Shown: positions 20,880-30,480, counted from the first letter of the stretch. The stretch: DNA of 64,000 bases from Streptomyces typhae (GCF_009755605.1 NZ_WPNZ01000009.1:248001-312000), one strand, 5' to 3'. Numbers and translations are program-made. Notes: generated by a model not told the origin, from the sequence alone.

Positions 20880-23800
20880 ATGACGGACGAGCTCCGCTTC
20901 GGGCTCCTCGGCGTGCCCGCGCTGTACGGGCCCGACGGCGAGCCGCACCCCGTACGCAGCCCCAAGGGCCGGGCCCTGCTCACCGCGCTGCTCCTGGAGC
21001 CCGGCCGTGTGGTCTCCGCGGACGCCCTGAAGGAGGCGCTGTGGACGGAAGGCCCGCCCGCGTCCGCGCACGCCTCCCTCCAGAACCACGTCACCCGGCT
21101 GCGCCGCCTGCTCGACGACCCCGGCAGGCTGCGCGCCGTGCCGCCCGGCTACCGGCTGCGGGTGGACGAAGGCGAGCTGGACGTACGCGTCTTCGAGCGC
21201 CGCTGCGCGCAGGCGCGGGCCGCGCACGCCGAGCGGGACTGGACCACCGTGGAGCGGGCGGCCGGTGCGGCCCTCGCGCTGTGGCGCGGCACCCCGCTGT
21301 CCGGCCTGCCGGCAGCGGCCGGGCACGCCCTCGTGCAACGCCTGGAAGAGGCGCGGCTGCTGCTCCTGGAGTGCCGTTTCGACGCGCTCCTCGCGGCGGC
21401 GGTGGACCCCCGGGGGGCCTCCGCCGTCGAGCTGGGCGCGCTCACGCCGGAGCTGACCTCCCTGGTGGCCGAGCATCCGCTGCGCGAGAACTTCCACCGC
21501 CAGCTGATGCTCGTACTGCACCGCACCGGCCGCCAGGCGGAGGCCCTCGCCGTGCACCGGGCCCTGCGCCGCCACCTCGTCGAGGAACTCGGCGTGGAGC
21601 CGGGCGGGGCGGTGCGGGAGGCGCACGAGGAGGTGCTCCGCACCGGGGCAGGGGCGGGTGAGGGCGGGTCGCCCGCACCGCCGGACGAGCACGGGGCCGA
21701 CGGCGGCGCACCCCCCGCCCCGGCCCCGGGACCGCCCCCGGCCGTGGACGACACCGGCCCGCCCGCCTCCGCACCGGACAAAGCCCCACCCCGGATACCT
21801 GTGGACCCGCCCCCTGCGGGCGCCGCCTCTGCGGATGCCGCCCGTGCGGATGCCGCCCGTGCGGATGTCGCCCGTGCGGGTGCTGCCCCTGCGGGCGCCG
21901 CCTCTGCGGATGCCGCCCCCGTACCCCCGCTGCCCGCAGGCCCTCCAATACCCGTAGGCCCCCTGAGCCCCCTGAGCCCCCAGAACCCCACCCCTCCCCC
22001 GCGCACCCCCCGCCCAGCCCAACTCCCGCCCAAACCCCTGCACTTCACCGGCCGCACGGACGAGACCCGGCGGCTTCGGGAGCTGTTCGGCGAGGAGGGG
22101 GCGCGGCGCTCCGCGGCGCCGCGTGTCGCCGTGCTCGCCGGTATGGCGGGCGTCGGCAAGAGCGCGCTCGCCCTGCACGCCGCGCACGAGCTGCGGGACG
22201 TGTTCCCCGACGGGCAGCTCTACCTCAACCTGCACGGCGCCACCTCGGCGCTCACCCCCGGCCAGGCCCTCGCCGCGCTCCTGCGCGACCTCGGTGCCGG
22301 TGCGCGGCACACCCCCGACGACCCGCACGCCTCCGCCGCGCTGCTGCGCTCGCTGCTCGCCCCCACCCGCACCCTCCTGGTGCTCGACGACGCGGCCTCC
22401 GCCGCGCAGGTGCGTCCGCTGCTGCCCGGCGGTCCGGGCTGCGCCGTCATCGTGACCAGCCGCTCCCAGCTCACCGCGCTGGACGGCGCGGCCCGCTTCC
22501 CGCTGCGCCCGCTGTCCGACACGGACAGCGCCGCGCTGCTCCGCGCCGCGTCCGGGCGTACCGGCCTCGACGCGGCCCACCCGCTTGTGGCCCTCGCGGG
22601 GCGGCTCCCGCTCGCCCTGCGCATCGTCGCCGCCCGTCTCGCCGCGCGCCGCGCGCTCACCCCGGACGCCCTCGCCCACCTCCTCGCGGACCGCGGCGGA
22701 CGGCTGCACCACCTGGAACACGACGACCTGAGCGTCCGCAGCTCCCTCGACGTCGCCCTCGCCTCGCTGCGCGACTCCGACCGCGCGGGCGACCGCGACG
22801 CCGCCCGCGCGCTGTGCGCCGTCGGCGCCCTCGACCTGCCGGAGTACGGCGCCCCGCTGCTCGCCCGGGTGCTGCGGCTGCCGGACCGCCGCACCCAGGC
22901 CGCCCTCGACCGCCTCGTCGACGTCGCTCTCCTCGACGAGACCGCGTACGGCCGCTACGTACCCCACGACCTGGTGCGCGCCTTCGCCCGCGAACACGCG
23001 GAGCCCTCCGCGGCCTCCGCCGACCGCTCGGCGCTGACCTGGTACGACGCGATGGCCCGCCGGACCCTCCTGGCGATCGTGCCGGACGGCAGGGACAAAC
23101 AGGACCGCCTCGGGCCCGCCGCCCGGCCCGCGCCCCCGGCGGACGCCCCCGCCGAGGCCTGTGCCACCATCGGCGTCGTCACCCCCGCCTTCGCCACCGT
23201 CGAGGACGCCTTCGGCTGGGCCGACCAGGAACTGGCCAACATCGTCGTGCTCGCCGAGCGGAACCGGCACGACGCCACGGGCCTGGTGCCCGCCCTCGTC
23301 CGGCACCTGTTCCCCTACCTCCAGCGGCGCGGCCGCCTCACGGAACTGGCCCGGCTCGGGGCCGTCGCCGTGGCGGCGGCCCGGCGCGCGGGGGACCCGC
23401 GGGCGCAGGCGCAGGCCCTGACGGACCTCGCGGGGCACCGGTTCATGGCGGGCCGCGCGAGCGAGGCCCTGACCCTGAACGACGAGGCCCTCGCCCTGTG
23501 GTGGGCCCTCGACGAGGTGTCCTGCGTACGCCGCGGCCTGAACCACCGAGGTCTCCTCCTGGAGGGCCTCGGCCACCACGCCGAGTCCGCGGGCGCCCTC
23601 CACCAGGCCCTCGACCTGGCCCGCACCCTCGACGACCCGCTGAGCGAGGCCACCACCTACAGCCACCTCGGCAACCTCTACGAGCACACCGACGCCCGCA
23701 CCGCCATCGCCCACCACGAACGCAGCCTCGCCATCGGCGACCGCATCGGGAACCTGATCCTCCGGCAGTCCGCGCACTGCAACATCGGCTACGCCCGCCT

Positions 23801-24167
23801 CACCCTCGGCGAACCCGCCGCCGCCCTCGCCCACTTCGAGAAGAGCCTGCGGCTGCACGGCGAGTACACCGACTGGCACGGCGAGTCCCAGTCCCGCCTC
23901 GGCCTGGTCAGGGCCCTGCGCGAACTGGCGCGACACGAGGAGGCCGCCCGCGAGGGCACCGTCCTCCTGGACCGCGCCGAACACCGCGGCGACACCCACA
24001 TGGGCGGCCTCGCCCGCCACCAGCTCGGGCTTCTGCTGCATACGTGGGGCCGTACAGGGGAGGCGTACGCGCAGTGGGAGGCGGCGCTCGCCGCCCTGGA
24101 GTCCCTGGACGGCGTGAACGCCAAGGTCGTGGACGAGCTGAAGGGCCTGCTGGGCCCCCGGCCCTAG
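20880..24167 (+). CDS. AfsR/SARP-family regulator with NB-ARC and TPR domains
   Basis: The product is 1095 residues; ATG at 20880 follows a GGGGGAG ribosome site. Residues 1-95 are a winged helix (LRFGLLGVPALYGPDGE), then BTAD (GAALALWRGTPLSG ... LVEELGVEPGG). A Pro/Ala-rich linker of about 130 residues contains ADAARADAARADVARAGAA repeats. NB-ARC carries Walker A (AGMAGVGKSAL, near residue 421), Walker B (LLVLDD) and RLPLALRI. The C-terminal third is TPR-like (LGNLYEHTD, NIGYARLTLGEPAAALAHFEKSL). It is the third very large SARP/AfsR-like protein in 15 kb and resembles the divergent one at 14.3-17.1 kb. Targets unknown. Confidence 0.9.
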   Translation: MTDELRFGLLGVPALYGPDGEPHPVRSPKGRALLTALLLEPGRVVSADALKEALWTEGPPASAHASLQNHVTRLRRLLDDPGRLRAVPPGYRLRVDEGELDVRVFERRCAQARAAHAERDWTTVERAAGAALALWRGTPLSGLPAAAGHALVQRLEEARLLLLECRFDALLAAAVDPRGASAVELGALTPELTSLVAEHPLRENFHRQLMLVLHRTGRQAEALAVHRALRRHLVEELGVEPGGAVREAHEEVLRTGAGAGEGGSPAPPDEHGADGGAPPAPAPGPPPAVDDTGPPASAPDKAPPRIPVDPPPAGAASADAARADAARADVARAGAAPAGAASADAAPVPPLPAGPPIPVGPLSPLSPQNPTPPPRTPRPAQLPPKPLHFTGRTDETRRLRELFGEEGARRSAAPRVAVLAGMAGVGKSALALHAAHELRDVFPDGQLYLNLHGATSALTPGQALAALLRDLGAGARHTPDDPHASAALLRSLLAPTRTLLVLDDAASAAQVRPLLPGGPGCAVIVTSRSQLTALDGAARFPLRPLSDTDSAALLRAASGRTGLDAAHPLVALAGRLPLALRIVAARLAARRALTPDALAHLLADRGGRLHHLEHDDLSVRSSLDVALASLRDSDRAGDRDAARALCAVGALDLPEYGAPLLARVLRLPDRRTQAALDRLVDVALLDETAYGRYVPHDLVRAFAREHAEPSAASADRSALTWYDAMARRTLLAIVPDGRDKQDRLGPAARPAPPADAPAEACATIGVVTPAFATVEDAFGWADQELANIVVLAERNRHDATGLVPALVRHLFPYLQRRGRLTELARLGAVAVAAARRAGDPRAQAQALTDLAGHRFMAGRASEALTLNDEALALWWALDEVSCVRRGLNHRGLLLEGLGHHAESAGALHQALDLARTLDDPLSEATTYSHLGNLYEHTDARTAIAHHERSLAIGDRIGNLILRQSAHCNIGYARLTLGEPAAALAHFEKSLRLHGEYTDWHGESQSRLGLVRALRELARHEEAAREGTVLLDRAEHRGDTHMGGLARHQLGLLLHTWGRTGEAYAQWEAALAALESLDGVNAKVVDELKGLLGPRP

Positions 24168-24256
24168 CCCTCCGGGCCCCCGGGCCCTAGCCCTCCGGGC
24201 CCCCGGGCCCTAGCCCTCCGGGCCCCCGGGCCCTAGCCCTCCGGGCCCCCGGACCT
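24165..24256. repeat. 23-bp tandem repeat, four units, after the regulator gene
   Basis: Units start at 24165, 24188, 24211 and 24234, each TAGCCCTCCGGGCCCCCGGG-type. The first TAG is the stop codon of the upstream gene. Each unit holds the self-complementary GGGCCC/CCCGGG, so the array can fold into stacked hairpins and may act in termination or mRNA stability between two convergent genes. Confidence 0.75.
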
Positions 24257-24269
24257 GGCCCTTCGCGCC

Positions 24270-24773
24270 TCAGGCCCCAGCCTCGGCGAGAACCTCCCGC
24301 AGCCGTCCGGTCGCCACGTCGAAGACGAAGCCGCGCACGGACTCGGTATGCGGGACGAAGGGGCTGCGCTCGATCCTGCGGACGGACTGCCGCACGTCCT
24401 CCTCCAGGTCGGGGAACGCCTCCGCCGACCACGTGGGCCGCAGCCCCGTCCCGTCCTCCAGGCGCTGCTTGAAGTCGGCGTCGGTGAACGTGAGCATCCC
24501 GCAGTCGGTGTGGTGGATGAGGATGATCTCGCGGGTGCCGAGGAGGTGCTGGCTGATCGCGAGGGAGCGGATCGCGTCGTCCGTGACGACCCCGCCCGCG
24601 TTGCGGATGACGTGCGCCTCGCCCTCGGCGACGCCGAGGACCCCGTACACGTTCAGACGGGCGTCCATGCAGGCCACCACGGCCACCTGCCGGGACGGCG
24701 GCAGTGGCAGCGGGCCCTTGAACGACTGCGCGTACTCGGCGTTGTTCCTGAGGTATTCGTCGGTCACCGACAT
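24270..24773 (-). CDS. Beta-carbonic anhydrase
   Basis: The product is 167 residues. It converts CO2 and water to bicarbonate in the cytoplasm. The zinc site is visible: Cys35 in VACMDARL with the Asp37/Arg39 pair, and His88-x-x-Cys91 in IHHTDCGM. GEAHVIRNAGG is the conserved substrate-side segment. The length matches the short actinobacterial class. Convergent with the AfsR-like gene; the 23-bp repeats lie between. A second run of 9-bp TTCCGAGCC-like repeats (about 24785-24830) lies upstream of its start. Confidence 0.93.
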   Translation of the reverse strand: MSVTDEYLRNNAEYAQSFKGPLPLPPSRQVAVVACMDARLNVYGVLGVAEGEAHVIRNAGGVVTDDAIRSLAISQHLLGTREIILIHHTDCGMLTFTDADFKQRLEDGTGLRPTWSAEAFPDLEEDVRQSVRRIERSPFVPHTESVRGFVFDVATGRLREVLAEAGA

Positions 24774-24965
24774 GCCGTTCCTCGCCTTCCGAGCCTTCCG
24801 AGTCTTCCGGGCTTTCCGAGCCTTCCGAACCGCCTAGTGAACCGCTTGGCGTCAGCACCGTAGGGTCCGCGCGCGGATCCACGTAATCGAACAGTCCACA
24901 TGTCCACACGCCTGCAACGCCCTGGCAACGTAGGGCCCTCGGACGGCCGCTGGACGTCGGCACGG

Positions 24966-26672
24966 CTACTTGGCGTCGGCGTAGCACTCCACCACGGCCA
25001 CCGTGAACGGGAACCGCACCGGGGTCTCGCCGAACGCGATCCGCCCCGCGAGGTCCCCGGCCTCGCGCACCGCCGCGACGACGGCCTCCGCCTCCTCGTC
25101 GGGGCAGTGCACGATCACCTCGTCGTGCTGGAAGAAGACCAGCTCGGCACGCATCCCCGCGGTGGCCCTGCGCAGCGCGGCCAGGAGCAGCAGCGCCCAG
25201 TCGGCGGCGCTGCCCTGCACGACGAAGTTACGAGTGAAGCGGCCCCGGGCACGGGCGTCGGAGGAGGCGTACCCGGGGGTGAACTCGCCCTGGGCGGCGG
25301 ACGCTTCGCCGAGGGGCGCCTCCTGGGGCAGCCCCGCTTCGCCGCCGCTGTCATCGTCGCCGCTGCCCACGGCCGGGGGACTGGTCCGCCCCAGCCACGT
25401 CCGGACGAGCCGGCCCTCTTCGCCCGCCTTCGCCGCGTCGTCCACGTACGCGACGGCGAGCGGGAAGCGGCGGCGCAGCGCCGCCAGGTTCTTCAGGCCG
25501 TCGCCGGAGGTCTGTCCGTACACCGCGCCGAGCAGCGCCAGCTTGGCGTGCTCGCGGTCACCGGCGAACGCCCGGTCGGACAGCCGCGTGTACAGGTCCT
25601 CCGAGCTGCCCGCGACGTCCATCAGGCCGCGGTCGCGGGAGATCGCGGCGAGGACGCGGGGCTCCATCTGGTCGGCGTCGGCGACGACCAGGCGCCAGCC
25701 CGGGTCGGCGACCACGGCCCGCCGGATGACCTTGGGGATCTGGAGGGCGCCGCCGCCGTTGGTGGTCCAGCGGCCGGACACGGTGCCGCCCGGGGTGTAC
25801 TCGGGGCGGAAGCGGCCGTCGCGCACCCAGTCCTGGAGCCAGGACCAGCCGTGCGCGGTCCAGATGCGGTACAGCGTCTTGTACCGCAGCAGCGGCTCGA
25901 CCGCCGGGTGGTCGATCTCCTCAAGCTCCCACTTGCGCGTCGACTTGAGCCGGATGCCGGCGCGCGCGAACGCCTTGACGACCTCCGCGGGCAGATCCGG
26001 GCGCACACGGTGACCGAACGCCGCGGACACCTCGTCCGCGAGCTCGGCGAGTCTGCGGGGCTCGCCGCTGCCGCCGTACCGGTCGCCGAGCAGTTCGTGC
26101 AGGACCTCCCTGTGGGTGTCGGCGCGCCACGGCAGCCCCGCCGCGTTCATCTCGGCGGCCACGAGCATGCCCGCCGACTCGGCCGCCGTGAGCAGGCGCA
26201 TCCGGCCCGGGTGCGCGGTGGCGTCGTGCCGGGTGAGCTGGTCCGCGTACACCTCCAGGAGGGCCTCCAGGGGGAGGTGGGCGGACGGGGACGGCTCGAA
26301 GAGGGAGTCCTGCGCGCCCGGTTCGGCCGCGCGGGGCGGGGGGTCCTTCGGTACGGGTCTTCGGTGCAGTCTGGCCCAGGCCGCGGCGGCCGAGCGGGGT
26401 TCGCCGAGGCGGCCCTCGTGTCCGAGGAGCAGGAGCTCCGCCGTCTCCACGTCGTAGCACCGCTCCACGCGGACGCCCGCGGCGAGCAGCCTCGGATACA
26501 CCGCGGCCGTCGACCGCCACACCCACCGGCCCACCTCCGGGCGCGCCCGCACCGCCGCGACCAGATCCGCCTCCCGGCGCACGTCCCCCACGGCCCGCCC
26601 GTCCTCCCCCACCGGCACGAGAGCCGCACCCCCACCCGCCTTCTCGACCACCACCCACCGCTCACCACCCAT
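24966..26672 (-). CDS. Family-A DNA polymerase with N-terminal exonuclease-like region
   Basis: The product is 568 residues starting at ATG (MGGERWVVVEK). It is shorter than PolI (about 900) and lacks the 5' nuclease domain. The polymerase motifs are present: motif A VVADADQMEPRVLAAIS, a motif-B-like AKLALLGAVYGQTSGDG, and motif C FFQHDEVIVHCP. TVSGRWTTNGGGALQIPK is the usual family-A segment before motif A. Streptomyces genomes annotate such proteins as bifunctional 3'-5' exonuclease/DNA polymerase; the exonuclease acids are not convincing by eye. Its role is probably repair or damage tolerance. Upstream lies a block of dispersed repeats. Confidence 0.88.
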   Translation of the reverse strand: MGGERWVVVEKAGGGAALVPVGEDGRAVGDVRREADLVAAVRARPEVGRWVWRSTAAVYPRLLAAGVRVERCYDVETAELLLLGHEGRLGEPRSAAAAWARLHRRPVPKDPPPRAAEPGAQDSLFEPSPSAHLPLEALLEVYADQLTRHDATAHPGRMRLLTAAESAGMLVAAEMNAAGLPWRADTHREVLHELLGDRYGGSGEPRRLAELADEVSAAFGHRVRPDLPAEVVKAFARAGIRLKSTRKWELEEIDHPAVEPLLRYKTLYRIWTAHGWSWLQDWVRDGRFRPEYTPGGTVSGRWTTNGGGALQIPKVIRRAVVADPGWRLVVADADQMEPRVLAAISRDRGLMDVAGSSEDLYTRLSDRAFAGDREHAKLALLGAVYGQTSGDGLKNLAALRRRFPLAVAYVDDAAKAGEEGRLVRTWLGRTSPPAVGSGDDDSGGEAGLPQEAPLGEASAAQGEFTPGYASSDARARGRFTRNFVVQGSAADWALLLLAALRRATAGMRAELVFFQHDEVIVHCPDEEAEAVVAAVREAGDLAGRIAFGETPVRFPFTVAVVECYADAK

Positions 26673-26719
26673 ACCCCCGACGATGCCACCCCCCACTGAC
26701 AACACCCCTCTCCCCGATC

Positions 26720-26929
26720 CTGGGGCTCCGCCCCAGACCCCGTATCGGCGCTCCGCGCCTCGTCCTCAAACGCCGGACGGGCTGGAAAACCCAGCCACCT
26801 GGGCTGGAAAACCGCGCTATCCGGGCTGGAAAACCTCGCCGCACCGGCGAAAGCCCGAGCCCGTCCGGCGTTTGAGGACGAGGCGCGGAGCGCCGACAGG
26901 GCTGGGGTCCAGGGGGCGCAGCGCCCCTG
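26720..26929. repeat. Dispersed element: perfect 38-bp inverted pair with flanking hairpins
   Basis: Positions 26746-26783 and 26858-26895 are perfect reverse complements of each other (38 bp, containing CCGTCCGGCGTTTGAGGACG), separated by 74 bp. That spacer has three GGGCTGGAAAAC-like motifs. On the left is a CTGGGGC/GCCCCAG hairpin (26720-26737), and on the right GGGGGCGC/GCGCCCC. Positions 26858-26929 are identical over 72 bp to 43753-43824. The block fills the gap between the FtsX-like gene's end and the polymerase gene's start. No gene lies in it. Confidence 0.85.
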
Positions 26930-26930
26930 G

Positions 26931-29216
26931 TTACGGAGAAGGGGTGGGCCTGGGGCGCCCCGCGAGGCCCACGCCCAGCACCGCGGCGCCCACACCCACC
27001 ACCCCGCACACCCCCACGCACACCCCCATCACCCCCCAGGGCACCACCACCCCCGCAGGAGCGGAAAGACGGGCCAGCCCGGCACTCAACCCCCCGAGCC
27101 CCACCCCCACCACCCCGAGCCCGAGCACCACCCCCACCCCCACGGCAAACCCGGCCTCCACCCCCACCACGACCCGGATCTGCCCGGGGGTGGCCCCCAC
27201 GAGCCGCAGCGCACGCAGCTCGGCTCCCCGCACGGGCGCCGTCATGAGCTGCGTCCCGGCCAGCGAGATCGCCGTGTAGGCGAGGCAGATGCCGAGGAGC
27301 ATGAGCAGCCCGAGCCGGGTCTGCCGCCGCATGCCGGGGTACTCGGCGGCCACCCACTCCCGGGCGGACCGCACCTCGCCCCCGGTGGCCTCCCGCAGCG
27401 CCGCCGCGACGGCAGCCCGATCGGCCCCGGCCCGCAGCCGTACGTCCAGGCGGTCGACGGGCGCGGCGGGCGCGTTGCGGGACGTGACGTACGCCCCGTT
27501 GTCACCGGTACCCCGCGCGAGCACCGCGACGATCCGCAGCCGCGCCCGCCGCCCGTCACCGAGCCGGACGTCCACCCGCTCACCGACGCGGTGCCGCTCC
27601 CACTCCTCGTTGACGACGAGGGAACGGTCGTCGAGGCGGCGCACGTCACCGGCGACGACGGGCAGCCGCGTCAGCGCGGCGAACGCCCGCGGGTCGGCCA
27701 CCGCACGGGCCTCGGACCGTACGAGCGCGGTGCCGCCGTCCTCGCGTACGTAGACGGCGGTGGCCGCGGACGCGGTGACCACGGCCCCGGGGACACCGCC
27801 CGCGGGGACCGGCCGCAGCCGGTCACCGGTGACGACGAGATCCGCGGCGGTACGGGCCCGCGCCTCCTCGGCCTTGGCCCGCCCCACCGTCGCGGCGGAC
27901 CCGAGCAGACACCCCGCCAGAGCCACGGTGACGAGCACCGGCGCGGCCACGGCACCGGTGCGCCGCACGGCCCCGGTCATGTTGGTCCGAGCCACCCGGA
28001 CGAGGGCGCGCCATCCCCCGCGGGAAGCGGATCGACCACCCCGGGGGGCGGTGCCCCCGCAGGCCAGGGCGACCCGGTCCACGTACCGCACCACCACGGG
28101 CACGAGCGCCGCCGCCGCACCGGCGAGCACCATCCCCTCGACCACGTAGAACTTCCGTTTCATCAGCTCGGCGGGCGCGGCCCAGAGCGTCCACAGCAGC
28201 CACGCGCCCCCGCCGAGGAGCAGCCCGGCCCCCACCACCCGCCGGGCGAGCGGCATGACCCCCACGTCGAGCGAGGCCTCCCGCAGGGCCTCCACGGGAC
28301 TGACGCGCCCGGCCCGGCGCGCCGCGGCCCACGCGCCGCCGACCGCCACCACGAGCCCGGACCAGAAGGCGACCTGGTACGGCCACCAGAACCACAGGGA
28401 GCCCGAGAACCCCTCGGCGACCGTGAACCACGGCGGCGCCACCCCCGCGTCCACGAGCGTCCGGGCGAGCACGGGCGCGGCCCACGCCCCGCCCGCACAC
28501 CCCGTCGCCGACGCCACCGCGCCCACGGCCAGCGCCTCCCCGAGCAGCCACCGCCGCACCTGCCCCCGGCTCGCCCCGGCGGCCCGCAGCAGTCCGAACT
28601 CGCGCCGCCGCAGAGCCACCACGAACGCGAACGTGGACGCGGTCACGAAGGCGGCCACGAACGCGGCGACCGCGCCCGCCGTGCCGAGGAACGCGTTCAC
28701 CGCCACCAGGGCTCGGGCGTCCCGCTCGGTGGCGGGGTCGACGAGGCGCCGGTCGGCGCCGGTCAGGATCCGCGCGCCGGTGCCGGACGCGGCGACGGCG
28801 GCCCGCACGGCCCGCACGGGAGCGTCCACACCCACCGCGTCCACGCCCGCAGAGCCCGCGGGTATGCCGCCTGTATTGCCCGTACTGCCCGTACTGCCCG
28901 TACTGCCCGTACTGCCCGTAGTGACTCGCCCAAGACGCCGAAGCTCGCGCAGCAGTTCGTTGTCCACAGGGTGTGGATGGGCGAGCTTCTCGGTCGCCCG
29001 CCCCGTCCCCGGCCCCCGCCGGACCGGCACCGTCAGCGTGTCCTGCCCCGCGACCACCACCGGCGAATCCGCGAACCGCACCGGCGCGCGCACCGGCGGA
29101 TCCAGGCTCGCCGCCAGTCCCACCCCCATGGCGGCCACCAGGGTCACCCCGAGGGCGACGGCGACGAAGGCGCCGAGGAATCCGGCCCACCGGGCCCGTA
29201 GCGACGAAAGAACCAT
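26931..29216 (-). CDS. FtsX/MacB-like ABC transporter permease without a partner ATPase nearby
   Basis: The product is 761 residues from ATG (MVLSSLRARWAGFLG). An N-terminal membrane segment, an extracytoplasmic stretch, and two FtsX-like blocks of membrane helices are visible (AFVTASTFAFVVALRRREFGLLRAAGASRGQVRR, and LMLLGICLAYTAISLAGTQLM ... ELRALRLVGATPGQIRVV). A GSTGSTGSTGSTG run in the first outside loop comes from a 9-bp repeat (about 28870-28920). Permeases of this kind act with an ATPase; none is adjacent, so the partner is encoded elsewhere or this is an orphan. Divergent from the DUF2786 gene over an 85-bp gap with a dyad. Confidence 0.85.
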   Translation of the reverse strand: MVLSSLRARWAGFLGAFVAVALGVTLVAAMGVGLAASLDPPVRAPVRFADSPVVVAGQDTLTVPVRRGPGTGRATEKLAHPHPVDNELLRELRRLGRVTTGSTGSTGSTGSTGNTGGIPAGSAGVDAVGVDAPVRAVRAAVAASGTGARILTGADRRLVDPATERDARALVAVNAFLGTAGAVAAFVAAFVTASTFAFVVALRRREFGLLRAAGASRGQVRRWLLGEALAVGAVASATGCAGGAWAAPVLARTLVDAGVAPPWFTVAEGFSGSLWFWWPYQVAFWSGLVVAVGGAWAAARRAGRVSPVEALREASLDVGVMPLARRVVGAGLLLGGGAWLLWTLWAAPAELMKRKFYVVEGMVLAGAAAALVPVVVRYVDRVALACGGTAPRGGRSASRGGWRALVRVARTNMTGAVRRTGAVAAPVLVTVALAGCLLGSAATVGRAKAEEARARTAADLVVTGDRLRPVPAGGVPGAVVTASAATAVYVREDGGTALVRSEARAVADPRAFAALTRLPVVAGDVRRLDDRSLVVNEEWERHRVGERVDVRLGDGRRARLRIVAVLARGTGDNGAYVTSRNAPAAPVDRLDVRLRAGADRAAVAAALREATGGEVRSAREWVAAEYPGMRRQTRLGLLMLLGICLAYTAISLAGTQLMTAPVRGAELRALRLVGATPGQIRVVVGVEAGFAVGVGVVLGLGVVGVGLGGLSAGLARLSAPAGVVVPWGVMGVCVGVCGVVGVGAAVLGVGLAGRPRPTPSP

Positions 29217-29273
29217 GCCCCCGAGCCAACCGCCCCGGGCCCTCGCGCTCACGACCACTGGCGGGCCGGTCGG

Positions 29274-29293
29274 GGGTAGGGCCAGGCCTACCC
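29274..29293. promoter_or_regulatory. Inverted repeat GGGTAGG-N6-CCTACCC in a divergent promoter
   Basis: Perfect 7-bp arms (29274-29280 and 29287-29293) with a 6-nt centre. The dyad lies 8 bp upstream of the DUF2786 ATG and about 58 bp from the permease start. Such a site is a good operator candidate for one or both genes; the binder is unknown. Confidence 0.5.
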
Positions 29294-29301
29294 TTAGGGG
29301 T

Positions 29302-30474
29302 ATGGAATCGGTGATCGACAGGGCGTTCGCGGCGGCGCTGTACGGGCCGGAGGCGGACGCTGGACCCGCGGGCGGGGCCACGCACGGCCTCGACACCGGC
29401 GCGTCCCTGCTGGCGGCCGACCCCACGGCGGACGCGGAACTGGCGAGGCGGGGCGAGGAGTTGGCGCGGCGGGCCTGGGAGCGCGGCTGGCAGCCCGCCG
29501 ACGTCCTGCGCCTGGTGCGCCGCGACCTGGACGAGCCCCACGTACGCCTGGCCGCCTCCCTGATCCGCTCCGAGACCCGGGCGTACGTCCCTGAGGCGCT
29601 GCCCGCGCGCTGGCGGGCGCAGCTCGCCGACCTGGCCGCCCACGAGCCCTGGCGCGCGCCCGACCGCTTCGCCCACGCCACCGCCGTGCTCGCCCTCTAC
29701 CGCCTGCTGCTGCGGCTGCCCCGAATAGAGGCCGTGGGCCCGGTCCCCGGCACCCCGGTGCACGCGCCCCCGCCGCGCCCCGGCGACGAACCGCGCGCCC
29801 TCACCCGTATCCGCGCCCTGCTCGCCAAGGCCGAGGCGACCGGGTACCCGCAGGAGGCGGAGGCGCTCACCGCCAAGGCGCAGGAGCTGATGGCCCGGTA
29901 CAGCGTCGACGAGGCCGTGCTCGCCGCCCGCACGCACGCCGCCGACGTGCCCGGGGCCTGCCGCATCGGCGTGGACGCCCCGTACGAGACGGCCAAGGCG
30001 ATCCTTCTGGACGCGGTCGCCGGCGCGAACCGCTGCCGCGCGGTGTGGAACGAGGCGTACTCCTTCTCCACGGTCGTCGGCTTCGACCCCGACCTGGAAG
30101 TGGTGGACCTCCTCTACACCTCCCTGCTCGTGCAGGGCACGGCGGCGATGACCAAGGCGGAGCAGGGCCAGCGTGCGGGCGGGCGCAAGCGTACGAAGAC
30201 GTTCCGGCAGGCCTTCCTGATGGCGTACGCGCAGCGGATGGGCGCCCGCCTGGAGGCCGCCGCGGCCCCCGTGACCCGCTCCGGCACCGGCACCGACAGC
30301 CTGCTCCCGGTGCTCGCCGCCCGCGACGTCGCCGTCACCGACCGGACGGAGCGGATGTTCCCCGAGACGTCCACGACCCGGGTACGCGGGGTGCGGGACG
30401 GCGAGGGCTGGGAGCAGGGCGCGGCGGCCGCGGACCGTGCCCAGATGGCGCACCGCGCACCCGTGGAGGGCTGA
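29302..30474 (+). CDS. DUF2786 domain protein
   Basis: The product is 390 residues. The DUF2786 motif is at about residues 165-205 (ALTRIRALLAKAEATGYPQEAEALTAKAQELMARYSVDEAVL), where Ala-rich helices with a KAE core are typical. The N-terminal half is helical and Arg-rich; the C-terminal half includes a basic GGRKRTKTFRQAF stretch. The function of the family is not established; nucleic acid association has been proposed for phage versions. The MerR gene begins 7 bp after its stop, so they are probably one operon. Confidence 0.8.
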   Translation: MESVIDRAFAAALYGPEADAGPAGGATHGLDTGASLLAADPTADAELARRGEELARRAWERGWQPADVLRLVRRDLDEPHVRLAASLIRSETRAYVPEALPARWRAQLADLAAHEPWRAPDRFAHATAVLALYRLLLRLPRIEAVGPVPGTPVHAPPPRPGDEPRALTRIRALLAKAEATGYPQEAEALTAKAQELMARYSVDEAVLAARTHAADVPGACRIGVDAPYETAKAILLDAVAGANRCRAVWNEAYSFSTVVGFDPDLEVVDLLYTSLLVQGTAAMTKAEQGQRAGGRKRTKTFRQAFLMAYAQRMGARLEAAAAPVTRSGTGTDSLLPVLAARDVAVTDRTERMFPETSTTRVRGVRDGEGWEQGAAAADRAQMAHRAPVEG

Positions 30475-30480
30475 GGGCCG

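Noticed and set aside
24966..26672. Housekeeping DNA polymerase I (polA)
   Set aside because: Too short at 568 residues and without the 5' nuclease domain; a separate family-A protein.
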